The translations under genes and the position numbers were made by a program. Shown piece by piece: positions 39,454 to 51,171 of a stretch of 64,000 bases of DNA. Under the pieces are notes generated by a model. It had not been told where the DNA came from, searched no databases, and saw only the letters and a program-made list of their open reading frames with translations. This DNA comes from a bacterium Scap17. GTDB taxonomy: Bacteria > Pseudomonadota > Gammaproteobacteria > Pseudomonadales > Halomonadaceae. The stretch is from NCBI GenBank assembly GCA_013376735.1, contig VINJ01000001.1, positions 2,542,001-2,606,000 on the forward strand, given 5' to 3'. Within the stretch, counting starts at the first letter, position 1. Every line of letters starts with the position of its first letter.

Positions 39454-39598
39454 AGTAGATTCTCTATTTAGTTTATAACTTCTTAAGAAAAATAGCCTAA
39501 AAAAGACTAATATTCTTGAAAATTAAAATTTATTCACTAGCGTATTCTGTTGAAGTTAAGATCAGCAAGTGTATACAAATCACTATTGACAATGATAT

Positions 39599-40900
39599 TT
39601 AATTAGCATTTTTTCCCCTTTCTATACCATACGTATAATAAAGGACATGCACCATAAGCAAAATATTCATTACACTACTTACTATGCAATATATCGCTAT
39701 AGCAAGAACAGCATCCTCAAATAAGTATATCCCAATAAACAGAGCTACTAATGTAGAAGCTAGATAAAAAACACGATACATTAAATATACTTTTTGTAAC
39801 TTTAATGGCGCTATCGCTCTTGTGCAAGCTGCTGCACTAAAAGCAGTGAATAACCAGAGGCTAATCCACTGTGCGTATAAGCCAGAATCAGCCCATTCAA
39901 TACCAAAGACAAAAGTAAATATTTCAGGCCCAGCTATCATTACAATTGTATATGGTAACAAGGATAACAAGCTTAGAGCTATAGTGAACTTAACTAAAAA
40001 ATCAAACGGATTATCTAGTTTTTTTACCTTATCGGTAAACTTAGGGAAAAATACATCTCCAACTGCTTTAGTTAGCAAAAACCCAGGCACCGCTAAGACC
40101 GTTTTAGCCATTACATAATAACCTGCTGCAGCACTACTCAAGAAGCTAGCAAGTATTATGACAGGTAGATTTCTAACCATAGCACTTAAGAAAGATTCGG
40201 GCATTCTATAAATCGGAAAATCAGAATATTTTTTAGCTAGATCTAAAATTATAGGCTTTATCTGAGATGTTGGTCTTAAAAAAAATATCAAATTATTTTC
40301 ATTAACAGGCTTTACCTGCATAACTATCTTTGTTAATATTCCTAAAAATGTTGCTGATATTAAAACCCACACTGTTGGACTAAGTAACCCAAATCCTATT
40401 TTAGTACCATTAACGACTAAACTAGAAATAAAGTTAGAACCACTTATGTAACCAAAGAAGTTTTCTTTTATTAATATATTTTCAGAAATTTGATTAAGCG
40501 TAATAAAAAAAATAAATAATGGTACAAAATATAGCCATGTTTCAATTTGTATATTCCACGGTGTAAACTGATCGATTAATGTTACTAGGCCTAAGGCAAT
40601 AATAATAATTAGAGAAATTATTGCTCCAGACATTACCGATATCCAAACCATACCAGCAGCTTCTCTTCTATTATTAGCTAGTACAATTGCTACCGGATAT
40701 GAAAAACCTGCTATAGGTGTTAATATTGCCAATATTGATTGAAAACTACCTAACATACCAATATCAGAGGGAGTAAATAGTCTACTTATAATAGGAATAG
40801 CAAGCATTGAGATTAATTGCGCACCGGAAGCTCCTACTAACATAGCTAATATATTCTTCACTATTTTGCTTCTGAACAACCCATCCTTGATATATCCCAT
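39599..40900 (-). CDS. wzx: Polysaccharide flippase (Wzx family)
   Basis: Integral membrane protein of 433 residues with about twelve hydrophobic segments. The N-terminal signature (about residues 14-40) is LAMLVGASGAQLISMLAIPI followed by ISRLFTPSDIGMLGSF, typical of the MOP-superfamily O-antigen/capsule flippases. It would turn undecaprenyl-linked repeat units across the inner membrane. The GC content is low like that of its neighbours. A nested IS30 pair sits 67 bp upstream of its start, so its natural promoter or co-transcription with wbaP/wzc is interrupted. The 145 bp after it contain no gene. Confidence 0.92.
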   Translation of the reverse strand: MGYIKDGLFRSKIVKNILAMLVGASGAQLISMLAIPIISRLFTPSDIGMLGSFQSILAILTPIAGFSYPVAIVLANNRREAAGMVWISVMSGAIISLIIIIALGLVTLIDQFTPWNIQIETWLYFVPLFIFFITLNQISENILIKENFFGYISGSNFISSLVVNGTKIGFGLLSPTVWVLISATFLGILTKIVMQVKPVNENNLIFFLRPTSQIKPIILDLAKKYSDFPIYRMPESFLSAMVRNLPVIILASFLSSAAAGYYVMAKTVLAVPGFLLTKAVGDVFFPKFTDKVKKLDNPFDFLVKFTIALSLLSLLPYTIVMIAGPEIFTFVFGIEWADSGLYAQWISLWLFTAFSAAACTRAIAPLKLQKVYLMYRVFYLASTLVALFIGIYLFEDAVLAIAIYCIVSSVMNILLMVHVLYYTYGIERGKNAN

Positions 40901-40979
40901 AAAGTCTGTTCCATAAGCAAATACAACGGAATAAAGGCACTAAACCGATTGATAAATCTCTATACGCCGGCGGTCTCAA

Positions 40980-42038
40980 TGACCAAGTGCAACACGTGAC
41001 CCATCAGGTACGGTGTTGCCATGAACCACTGCTATCGCCATCTTTCTGCTGAAGACCGAGCCGCCATCATGACGATGAGAGCGACTCACTCGATCCGAGC
41101 TATCGCCCATCATCTGGGCCGTGCACCGAGTACCGTGTCGCGAGAAATTGCTCGCCACTCCATCAATGGCTACGATGCCAGCCTCGCAGGCTACCGGGCC
41201 CGCCTGACACGCCATCGGCCCCGTCGGCGTCCCAAGCTGCACCCCGACAGGGAGTTGTTTGAAGTCGTGGTCCATCTGCTGCGCAAGTACTGGTCACCGC
41301 AACAGATAGCCCGCACACTGAAGCGCATGTCTCCCAACGATTCATGTCGACAGGTCTCGCATGAGGCCATCTACAACGCGCTCTATGTGATGCCCCGCGG
41401 CAGCCTCAAAAAGGAACTTATCGCCTGCCTGCGACAAGGCAACGGCAAACGCCGGCCACGAAATCGTGCCACGGATCGGCGCAACCAGATTCCCGGTCTG
41501 GTTAGCATCCACGCGCGACCGCCTGAGGTCGAAGATCGTTTGATGCCTGGCCACTGGGAAGGCGATCTCATCATCGGTGCCAACAATCGCTCTGCCGTCG
41601 GTACGCTGGTGGAACGCACCACGCGATTGGTGATTCTGGCGAAAGTGGATGGCACCACCGCAGCGGCCGTTGGCTTCAGCGACAAGCTAAACGAGGTGCC
41701 GCGATCGCTGCGCTTGTCCATGACCTACGATCAAGGCAGAGAGATGGTGAGACATGCCGAGATTACCCAGAAGACCGGCACGGCGATCTACTTCGCTGAC
41801 CCGCATAGCCCTTGGCAGCGAGGTTCAAACGAGAACACCAACGGGCTGTTGCGGCAGTATTTGCCAAAGGGCACGGATCTCTCCGTCTACAGCCAAGAAG
41901 AGCTCGACGAGATCGCCGACTCACTGAACACACGGCCTCGCCAGACACTGGACTGGCGAACCCCACTGAAAGTCTACGCCGAGATGCTCAAGAAATCCGT
42001 CGGCGGTCCGAGCACCCTTCAATAGCGTTGCGCTTGGA
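40980..42038 (+). mobile_element. IS30-family element (inner), inserted in the end of another IS30
   Basis: The ends show an imperfect inverted repeat, ccaagtgcaac (40983-40993) with gttgcgcttgg (42027-42037). It carries one transposase gene, 41021-42025, in the same direction as the outer element. Element length is about 1.06 kb, normal for IS30 relatives. Exact end bases are uncertain by a few positions. Confidence 0.78.
41021..42025 (+). CDS. IS30-family transposase (inner element)
   Basis: A 334-residue DDE transposase. An N-terminal helix-turn-helix of the IS30 kind (HLGRAPSTVSREIARH, about 30-45) is followed by the catalytic core with GHWEGDLIIG (first Asp) and TYDQGREM (second Asp), and by the third acidic residue in GSNENTNGLLRQYLPKGTDLS. 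The length is normal and the frame intact, so it may be active. It differs clearly from the neighbouring IS30 transposase. Confidence 0.95.
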   Translation: MNHCYRHLSAEDRAAIMTMRATHSIRAIAHHLGRAPSTVSREIARHSINGYDASLAGYRARLTRHRPRRRPKLHPDRELFEVVVHLLRKYWSPQQIARTLKRMSPNDSCRQVSHEAIYNALYVMPRGSLKKELIACLRQGNGKRRPRNRATDRRNQIPGLVSIHARPPEVEDRLMPGHWEGDLIIGANNRSAVGTLVERTTRLVILAKVDGTTAAAVGFSDKLNEVPRSLRLSMTYDQGREMVRHAEITQKTGTAIYFADPHSPWQRGSNENTNGLLRQYLPKGTDLSVYSQEELDEIADSLNTRPRQTLDWRTPLKVYAEMLKKSVGGPSTLQ

Positions 42039-42130
42039 ACCCTGGATTCATAGAATAACCGCAGCACTTTGGACCGCACGGTAGAGGCAGGAGGGCCAGC
42101 GCCGGTACCCTTCTCGGCTCACCGACCAAA

Positions 42131-43135
42131 GTGAAGCAGAGTATGGAATACCGACAGCTGACCCAGACCCAACGATATCAGATCCACGCCCGTTATGACT
42201 TGGGCATGAGCCAGCGCCAGATCGGCAGGGAGCTGAACCTCCACAGCAGCACGATCAGCCGTGAAATTCGCCGTAACGCCACCGCTAATGGCTATGATCC
42301 CGAGCAGGCTCAGATACTCAGTGATCATCGGCGCCGCACTGCTAACAAGTGGACAAAGCGCCTTCCAGGCATGATGGCCGCCGTTGCCGATCGGCTACGT
42401 GAGGAGTGGAGCCCACAGCAAATCAGTGGCTTCATGGCGCCCTTGGCTGGCGTTAGTGTCAGTCATCAATGGATCTACTCCTTGATCTGGGACGACAAGG
42501 CACGGGGTGGTGACCTTTGGCGGCATCTCCGTCAGCCTAAACGCCGCAATAAGCACCGCACGCACGCCAAGAGCGCCGGGTTGGGCAAGATCCCCAATCG
42601 AGTCGGTATCGAGCACCGCCCAGATGAGATTGATGACCGGCGCTTCATCGGCCACTGGGAGGGCGATACCGTGATACAGGGGCACAAGCAATCAGGCCTT
42701 GTCACGCTGGTCGAGCGTCGCAGTGGCTATTTACTGGCGGCACGATTGCCCAAGATCTCGGCCGAGTTGACACAAGCAGCCATGATCCGCTTGTTGAAGC
42801 CGCGTCGGGGAGCGGTCCAGACGATCACACTGGACAATGGATCGGAATTCGCTGGCCACGAAGCGGTGGCCAAGGCCGTGACGGCGGCGATGTACTTCTG
42901 CGATCCCTACTGCTCTGGACAGCGTGGGACCAACGAGAATACGAATGGCCTGATACGGCAGTACTTCCCCAAAGGAACGGATTTTCGTCAGGTCAGCAAT
43001 GCAGAGCTACGCAAGGTGGTCGAAAAGCTGAATGACCGTCCTCGAAAGCGACTCGGCTACCGGACACCGGCGCAGGTGTTTCTAGGGGAATACTCAGGAG
43101 GGCTGGATACTGCAGGTGCTGCGCTTATTGCTTGA
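42131..43135 (+). CDS. IS30-family transposase (outer element)
   Basis: A 334-residue intact DDE transposase with the HTH segment QIGRELNLHSSTISREIRRN and catalytic marks GHWEGDTVIQG, LDNGSEFAGH and GTNENTNGLIRQYFPKGTDFR. It belongs to a different IS30 branch from the inner copy. Because the left end of its element is split by that inner copy, this element may be unable to move even though the enzyme is intact. Confidence 0.95.
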   Translation: MKQSMEYRQLTQTQRYQIHARYDLGMSQRQIGRELNLHSSTISREIRRNATANGYDPEQAQILSDHRRRTANKWTKRLPGMMAAVADRLREEWSPQQISGFMAPLAGVSVSHQWIYSLIWDDKARGGDLWRHLRQPKRRNKHRTHAKSAGLGKIPNRVGIEHRPDEIDDRRFIGHWEGDTVIQGHKQSGLVTLVERRSGYLLAARLPKISAELTQAAMIRLLKPRRGAVQTITLDNGSEFAGHEAVAKAVTAAMYFCDPYCSGQRGTNENTNGLIRQYFPKGTDFRQVSNAELRKVVEKLNDRPRKRLGYRTPAQVFLGEYSGGLDTAGAALIA

Positions 43136-43264
43136 ATTCAGGAACTTGAGACCGCCGTCATTAATCTTAAAACAAATCTATCTATAAGACTTTAACATAC
43201 GTAGGTATCGCAATCATCAACTATTTAAAATCAACACAGAGTGCAATAAAAAATATAACGACGA

Positions 43265-44560
43265 TTAACGACTACCTTTGCCAGTAAGAACAATGCGAAC
43301 TGTACGCATTATTACTAGTATATCTAACCATAAAGAAAAATTCTTAATGTAGTAAAAATCGTATTCTAACTTCTCTACCATACCATCAATTTCAGCTGCA
43401 TATCCCTGTTCAACTTGTGCCCAACCAGTAATTCCGGGTCGTACAACATGCCGATAATGAAAGAATGGCACATCTTTCTCATACCATTTTGTCAAACTCA
43501 TTGATTCTGGACGCGGGCCTATCATGCTCATGTCGCCCTTTAATACGTTGAATAATTGAGGAAGTTCATCCAAGCGACATTTACGAATGAAGTGCCCAAC
43601 ACGGGTGATACGAGGATCATGGCCTTCTTGGGTGAAACCAGTGCCCTTCATGTCAGTATACATACTACGAAATTTGTAAACTGTGAAGGGACGACAATGG
43701 AATCCCATACGCTGCTGACAGAATAGCGCTTTACCAGGGCTATCCAGACGAATGGCAAGTGCAGTCAATAGCATGACGGGAGCCAGCAACGGAATAAGGA
43801 TCAGGGCAGCGAAAATGTCCATGCCGCGCTTGATGACTTCATAGTCTTCACGCGGGGTGAGTGAACCAAACTCATTGGCATAGAGATGATCCAACAGTAC
43901 CTTACCGGTAATCATTTCATGTGCCTGGGTGGCGTGATACACCGGAATACGGTGTATCGTGCAATCGGCAAGAAAACGCTGCCACTCTTCAGGGAGGTCA
44001 GCATGCAAGTCCGCGACTACTGCATCGATTCGCTTCATGCCTGCGAGAGTTGGTGATTCCATTTGATACCAATACACTGATTTGCTCTGATCACTGCACA
44101 ATACTGATGCCTTGCCAAATGGCACTACTGCCATACGTTTGGTATTCACCTTACTGTCGATATAGTAGAAAGTACCACCAAAGATGATAGCCAATGCAAA
44201 GGAAATTCCCACCTGAAGGCGTGATACCTCAATGTCTAGCATACCACAGATGACAACAAGTAATGTATAGGATGCTGCAACTGTTGGAATCACATACGTG
44301 AAAGATCGTGTCCCTGGCAATTGACAAAGGCGATTTATTAGCTTTATTGATAATGAAAAGGAAGCTGCTGTCCCCAATATAGCATTCCACTGCGCAGATG
44401 TGGAAGTATTCCAAAAATCAATACCCCAACGGTACATGGCCGGTAAAATAACAACCAACAATACACCAAAACATGTTTGTAGCCTTTTGCTAGCTAATAA
44501 TCGTTCATAATGTCGTGAATAGCGACGTTGATGCTCCATTGCAGTGCTCACCTCTTTCAT
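43265..44560 (-). CDS. Undecaprenyl-phosphate sugar phosphotransferase (WbaP/WcaJ type), chain initiator
   Basis: Membrane enzyme of 431 residues that transfers a sugar-1-phosphate to undecaprenyl phosphate, starting each repeat unit. The N-terminal ~150 residues hold four hydrophobic segments, followed by a CoA-binding-like domain (about 150-230). The C-terminal bacterial sugar-transferase domain starts near 245 with KRGMDIFAALILIPLLAPVM and contains VYKFRSMYTDM, DELPQLFNVLKGDMSMIGPR and RPGITGWAQV. Glucose or galactose would be usual. GC content is intermediate. It lies just past the IS30 pair and was probably once contiguous with wzx. Confidence 0.93.
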   Translation of the reverse strand: MKEVSTAMEHQRRYSRHYERLLASKRLQTCFGVLLVVILPAMYRWGIDFWNTSTSAQWNAILGTAASFSLSIKLINRLCQLPGTRSFTYVIPTVAASYTLLVVICGMLDIEVSRLQVGISFALAIIFGGTFYYIDSKVNTKRMAVVPFGKASVLCSDQSKSVYWYQMESPTLAGMKRIDAVVADLHADLPEEWQRFLADCTIHRIPVYHATQAHEMITGKVLLDHLYANEFGSLTPREDYEVIKRGMDIFAALILIPLLAPVMLLTALAIRLDSPGKALFCQQRMGFHCRPFTVYKFRSMYTDMKGTGFTQEGHDPRITRVGHFIRKCRLDELPQLFNVLKGDMSMIGPRPESMSLTKWYEKDVPFFHYRHVVRPGITGWAQVEQGYAAEIDGMVEKLEYDFYYIKNFSLWLDILVIMRTVRIVLTGKGSR

Positions 44561-44640
44561 GACATGTCCCTACGGTATTAGGTTTTGTACGAAAAGCCTT
44601 TTTGCTAATGTGGTCCATACACATCCAGTATAGGTGCGGT

Positions 44641-45297
44641 ATGACAGGACGCTACGAAGTCTCTGATAGCCAATAGCAATTGATCGAAGACATTGTGTCA
44701 TTGGACCAAGCGATGGGCAGGCCCAAGAAAGATGACAGGCAGATGCTGAACGGCATCTTTTGGGCCCTCTGCTCTGGCGCCAAGTGGCGCACCTTTCCGT
44801 TAATCATGGCCATTGGTGTACTGTCTACGCCGGGTTTCGACAGGGCGTGATGAGGTCATTTTTGAGACGGTCTTGTCGCGTCTCCAACTACGGCTTCACG
44901 AAGATAGGCTGATGGATCTGAAAACCTGGATGATCGGCTCAACTACTGTTCGTGCAGCACATGCCTCCGAGGGTGGAAGCAAACAAAGGGGTCTGCTGGG
45001 GAATCTCATCCGGCCACTAAAACATTGCCGCGACATCGTGGCAGACAAGGGCTATGACAGTGATGAGTTGCGCCGTTACTGAGATTGCGTTCGAATCAAG
45101 CCGATCATCGCTCACCAAGAGATGAAACGAAAACCGTGTCCAGGTCTCTCACACGGTTTCGATAAACCCATGTATCGTCTGGGTACATCGTAGAGCGCTC
45201 TTTCAGTTGGCTGAAAGAGTTCCGTCGCATTGAGACGTGATATGAGAAGTTGGCTCGCAGCTTTTATGCGATGGTATGCATAGCTTGCATACTCCGA
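44641..45297 (+). pseudogene. IS5-family transposase remnant
   Basis: Broken pieces in several frames translate to an IS5/IS427-type transposase: GRYEVSD, then AMGRPKKDDRQMLNGIFWAL and CSGAKWR, later DIVADKGYDSDELRRY, and a tail with FSWLKEFRRIETRYEKLARS. Stops and deletions show that it is dead. It lies between the wbaP-like and wzc genes and may have arrived with the locus. The stretch 44561-44640 is the leader of the sugar transferase. Confidence 0.8.
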
Positions 45298-45355
45298 TGT
45301 CTACGAGCCGACTTTTCGTATAGAACCTAGATTATATCTAAAATTATAGATGACC

Positions 45356-47593
45356 TTAGATATTATAACAACTACTACTCTGCGAATAGATGTTAGCAGC
45401 CTTGCGTTCTACAGCATTTAAAACCCCGCCATTCACTGTTATTCCACAAACTTCTAGCCGCTTCAGCGAGGCCTCTATTTCCTTGGACGAATTTACCTCA
45501 AACCGTGATACCAAAAGTGTAGTACCCACAAGCTTACCAATGACGGCTGCATCAGTTACTTCTAGAATGGGTGGAGAATTTATGATTACTAGATCATAAT
45601 TCTTACTAACTGTATCCAAAAACTCCTTGAACTTGTCTCTCATTAACAATTCCGAGGGATTTTGAGGGATATTACCGCGTGCTACATAGTAGAGTGGTTC
45701 ATGTTTAGATACTGGCCTTATAACCTCTTCCAGCGCTTTTTGTCCTACAAGCAGGTTACTCAGACCGCATTCAGAGCTTTCATCAAAAATAGAATGTATA
45801 TGGCCCTTACGCATATCTGCGTCTACTATCAATACTTTCTTGCCAGCTTGAGCACAGACTGCAGCCAAATTAACCGTAATAAAGCTCTTTCCAATACCTG
45901 AGCTAGGGCCTGCAACCATTAACGTATTAGAACTAGATTCGCGCATTGCGAAATGAAGACTGGTACGTAGTACTCGTAACGACTCTATAGCAAGGTCCGT
46001 AGGGGTACTCATGTACAATAGTTTATTATCAAACTTCTGAGCACGCTTATTCCATAAGGTTTTTTTGTTTCGATTTGATTGACTTTCTACGCCCGAAAAC
46101 GGGATAGTAGCGTATACTGATAAACCCAGCATTTCCAGTTGGTCTGGCGATTCCACACTACTTCGAAAGCCGACACGTAATAGTATAATCCCTATGGAGA
46201 GCATCCCTCCGATTAGTATCGCAATAGTCAACAACATAGTTTTGCTTAACTTAACGTTCTGCGGAGAGACATCTACAACATCCATGATACTGATATCACC
46301 TATCATGCTAGCCTTGAAGACTTTTATCTCTTGCACTTTATTTAACAAATGTACGTAGTTTGCTCGAAGTACTGCCACATTGACTGAAAGGCGTAATGCT
46401 TCCTGGTCCGTGTCGCTCAGCTTTTCAACTCTGTCATTCAACTTTTTTAATTCACGTTCTCGCTGTGCTATTCTATCCAACAATGCGGCATATGTTGATT
46501 GACTTGGAATATAATATTTAGCGAGCTCGGTCCCCATTAACTCTAGCTGATTAACTTGAACTTCAATATTAATGATGCGATCTAAAAGGACTTTAGCCTC
46601 CAAAGAGAGTTCCTTCTCATCACTATGCGAGGCTCTCAAAGCCTTCAGACGCGATTCCGCTTTACCCAGCTGGATCCGTAATCTCGGCAACTGCTTCTCA
46701 AAATAACTGAGAGAGCTGGGAATTTCTTCACTTTGAAACTGAACGTTCTGTAAATAATATAGATCCCTTATCGCATCCAAGGTACGCTGTAGCTTGGGAG
46801 GATGCTCACCATTCAACGTTAATGACAGTATTCCTGTGTTGTCGCCGACCACTGTTACGGAAAGTGAATTGCGCAAATTGTCGACCACCTGCGCACGACT
46901 TGCATGAGTTAACACAAATTCTGCGCCCGGAGCCGCATGCAAGGAAGTTATACGCAATTGAATCTGACCATCGACAAAACTATTCAGTTGATTAATACTC
47001 CCTTTACCTAGCAGCTCCCCCTCCTTGAGCAGCTCATAATGTCCAGCATCAACAACACGTAGAGTAAAATTATCACCGATCATGGCCTCATCAATAGGCA
47101 TTTCACTTATGGTAATGCTCTCGTTTGCCCAAGTACTCGCCCACCCTTGAGCAAAACTAGGCCGCTCCACTCCATGCCGCATGAGCAAGTTACCCAATAC
47201 CGGTAAACGCTTTGGAGTGACATTGATGTCCAGATTGAGCAGGTCTATCACGCGGCTCAAGAGCACCCGGGATCTAATGTTCTCGATCGCAATTTCGGAC
47301 TGAGAAAGCGGCTTCTGGACCAATTTTTGATTGTTGTTTGTTAGTGAATTGCTTGAAGTTTCACCCACAACTTGTATCTTGGCCTCTGCCTTGAAGGCTG
47401 GTATAGGCGTGAATATTGCGCTATAGATCAGCGCTAGAATGGCAAACAGAGCTGTGGTCGCAAATATCCATACCTTGTGGTCGATCAGGATGCCAAACAA
47501 ACGCCCCAGATCAATAACATCCTCATCTGTGTCACGTCTGGCAGAATCTTGCACCCCGCTCGTGGTTTTATAATAATTTTGATTTTTATTCAT
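45356..47593 (-). CDS. wzc: Wzc-like polysaccharide co-polymerase with BY-kinase domain
   Basis: Controls chain length and export in Wzx/Wzy systems. From the ATG at 47593 (GAAGGG upstream; an open frame to 47692 was rejected) it has 745 residues. A Wzz-like N-terminal domain has TM1 at about 41-61 and a long periplasmic coiled-coil-rich part. TM2 lies near 440-465 (TMLLTIAILIGGMLSIG), and the cytoplasmic BY-kinase follows: Walker A GPSSGIGKS near 561 and Walker A' VDADMRKG. The C-terminal tail has only two Tyr (NIYSQSSSCYNI) instead of the usual Tyr cluster. No Wzb phosphatase or Wza lies beside it; upstream there are only IS remnants. Confidence 0.92.
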   Translation of the reverse strand: MNKNQNYYKTTSGVQDSARRDTDEDVIDLGRLFGILIDHKVWIFATTALFAILALIYSAIFTPIPAFKAEAKIQVVGETSSNSLTNNNQKLVQKPLSQSEIAIENIRSRVLLSRVIDLLNLDINVTPKRLPVLGNLLMRHGVERPSFAQGWASTWANESITISEMPIDEAMIGDNFTLRVVDAGHYELLKEGELLGKGSINQLNSFVDGQIQLRITSLHAAPGAEFVLTHASRAQVVDNLRNSLSVTVVGDNTGILSLTLNGEHPPKLQRTLDAIRDLYYLQNVQFQSEEIPSSLSYFEKQLPRLRIQLGKAESRLKALRASHSDEKELSLEAKVLLDRIINIEVQVNQLELMGTELAKYYIPSQSTYAALLDRIAQRERELKKLNDRVEKLSDTDQEALRLSVNVAVLRANYVHLLNKVQEIKVFKASMIGDISIMDVVDVSPQNVKLSKTMLLTIAILIGGMLSIGIILLRVGFRSSVESPDQLEMLGLSVYATIPFSGVESQSNRNKKTLWNKRAQKFDNKLLYMSTPTDLAIESLRVLRTSLHFAMRESSSNTLMVAGPSSGIGKSFITVNLAAVCAQAGKKVLIVDADMRKGHIHSIFDESSECGLSNLLVGQKALEEVIRPVSKHEPLYYVARGNIPQNPSELLMRDKFKEFLDTVSKNYDLVIINSPPILEVTDAAVIGKLVGTTLLVSRFEVNSSKEIEASLKRLEVCGITVNGGVLNAVERKAANIYSQSSSCYNI

Positions 47594-48394
47594 ATTACAC
47601 CCTTCAAGTATATCTGCTCTTATGAGAGCTAGTAATAGTTGGTAATTAAGAAAGAGGTAGGCTTGCTTGCCCGCAGATTCTGAGTGCAACACCTGAGTTT
47701 ATCTGTAAAGCATTACGCTCATATTATACTCAGAACTAGGTGTATGGGTCCCAGAAAGTAGTAGATGAGATGTTGATAGTATCGCTCAGGATCATCTTGC
47801 CAACGCTCAAGAATGAAACCAATGGGTATTTCCCCCTTGAGCGCTCGCAGAGCGCCGAGCATTGTTATAATGCCCAAAGATAGTCCTTTAGGTGGACACT
47901 AAGCTCTTCTAAGGTTGCATAATGGATGCTGCGGGAGTGGCTTCCTTGATCGTATTTTTTTATCCGTTCAACCTACCCGTTTGTCCAAGGATGGAAAGGA
48001 CATATCAGGCGATGTTCGATGCCATGTCGATGGTAGACCACGCCGAACCAGTGTGGCTTGTTGGTTTCTGTTCCGCGTCGCTTAGCGAATTGCGCACAGT
48101 TGTCTGGCAGCACGGTGTGGGCCCGATACGGTAGCTGTTACAGCGTATCTTCGAGAAACTCAGCGGCCTGTTCCCGCTTGGCCTGCCGTTAAAGCCGGGC
48201 ATGTACGAATTTGGAGGTACGATCGACCGCCACGAACAAATACGCCTTACCTTCATCGATACGGACTTCACAGATGTCTATATGTAGGTAACCGATCGGG
48301 TAATGTTTGAAGGATGGTTTGTCCCTCGTTTCAGGGATTGACGAGGTATCTGATTGATACCGTGATGCGCATACAGGCGAGCCAGGTGGTGTAG

Positions 48395-49751
<1,357 letters not shown>

Positions 49752-49925
49752 CGCCATTTACGCACCGTTTTAGGATTAAGGTTATAGCGACGGCTCAACT
49801 CCGCGATCGAAGCTGACGATCGCTGCATGTCTTTTCGGATGGCGTGCATGGTCTTGGCGCGTTTTTTAAATACTTGAGCCTTTGATCCTCCTTTGATAAA
49901 GGTTCACACCATGGACCATTATCCC

Positions 49926-51111
49926 CTGGGCTAACCACCTAGCCCACACAGAAAGTGCTGCGGAAGCCAGACACGCTACCGCCCTGAGATATATGACGGC
50001 TCTTATCCCAAGGCCCTATCACGCCCTATCAGCACTGGCGTGACTGAGCTGCTCTCTCACAGAAACAGCCCTAATATGTAATATAATCTCACTTACTTAA
50101 AGGCTTTCTGAAATCAAAGTAAAAATCAGCATCTATAAAACTCAAAATATTTTCGCTTTCAATGGAGGATGGTACCACATGATGAGCCTCATTATAAAGG
50201 GGGTGACACGAGCAGCGCTTTCCAAGATAATCGAGACATAAGTTAGCTATAGCTCATAAAAATCCTAGCTTATAAGGTGCCACCTGAGTTGACTACACAA
50301 CTGCACTCTACGTATGGGGCAGAGCAGGCAACTGAGTGCATACATACTTATCAAAGCATTGTACATCCCAATGCACTCCTCCAAAGCGTAACCCTTGGGT
50401 ATCAATACCGATATGTTGCGAAAACCCAACTTGAAACATACCCCATCAGCAAATGCCGAGCACATCTTAAACTAAATTTTATTATTACGATCTCTGAGAG
50501 TTGATGTACTGCCTGCAATCTCCTACTTCAACTTTCACCTTAACAAAACATACATTGTCTTTAGTAATCAAACATCAAAACTAAGTTGGCTGCTGCAAGC
50601 AGCTAGGCCCCTTGACAATATGAATAGGCGATCGTCCTCTACAGATCTTGCTCTGAACGCCACATCCGCCTTTCAAGGACAGACGGACCAAGCTCCTCTC
50701 TGTTATGGATAGCTGAGGAGGGTGCCATGGGCGCGCAATGTAAAGCAAAATGTGCCGCGCTCCTCTTCCCGCCCATCGTGCTTCTTTCCCAGTATGAGTT
50801 AAGGAGACTATCAGTCTCCTCTCACGCTCGCACCCTGTAAACGAGCAATAAGGCAACGATTATGCACAATCCCTTTTGATTTGTCACTTATGCACCTGGT
50901 GATCGCATGGTGGCTTCGTGCTCACCAGCTCCATCCGCCTACTGACTCGATAACGACTCAACGATGTTCCAGTCTGCGTGCCCATTTTGGCAATGCGCAA
51001 GCGTCGGCAAACCATGGCTGACAACACATGTCTAGACAACCTGAAATTGCAGGCTTTTCTCCATCTCGCAAGGGTTTTTTACCGCAATTACGTCAGGCCC
51101 TGTAGCTGCTG
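49926..51111. other. Gene-poor stretch between insertion sequences
   Basis: About 1.2 kb with mixed composition, including an AT-rich part at 50080-50260. I find no frame with a family motif, good start signal or codon bias like that of the neighbours. Short frames at 50277-50504 and 50581-50856 are not convincing. It is probably decayed or junction DNA. Confidence 0.6.
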
Positions 51112-51171
51112 TGAAGTGGTCCCCGGAATGCGGACCAGGCGCTAAGCTCTGATCAGACCGACCAGGAGAGC

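Larger units (their letters stand above)
40968..43157 (+). mobile_element. IS30-family element (outer), interrupted by a second IS30 in its left inverted repeat
   Basis: The outer element begins with cggcggtctcaa (40968-40979) and ends with its complement ttgagaccgccg (43146-43157). The inner repeat part seen at the right end (attcaggaac before the terminal 12) is matched not directly after 40979 but after the first inserted element, at about 42040-42052 (ccctggattca). Hence the left repeat has been split by another insertion. Its transposase is at 42131-43135. Confidence 0.8.

Noticed and set aside
50277-50856. Two short open frames in the gap between IS elements
   Set aside because: No RBS-supported start, no codon bias and no recognisable motif.
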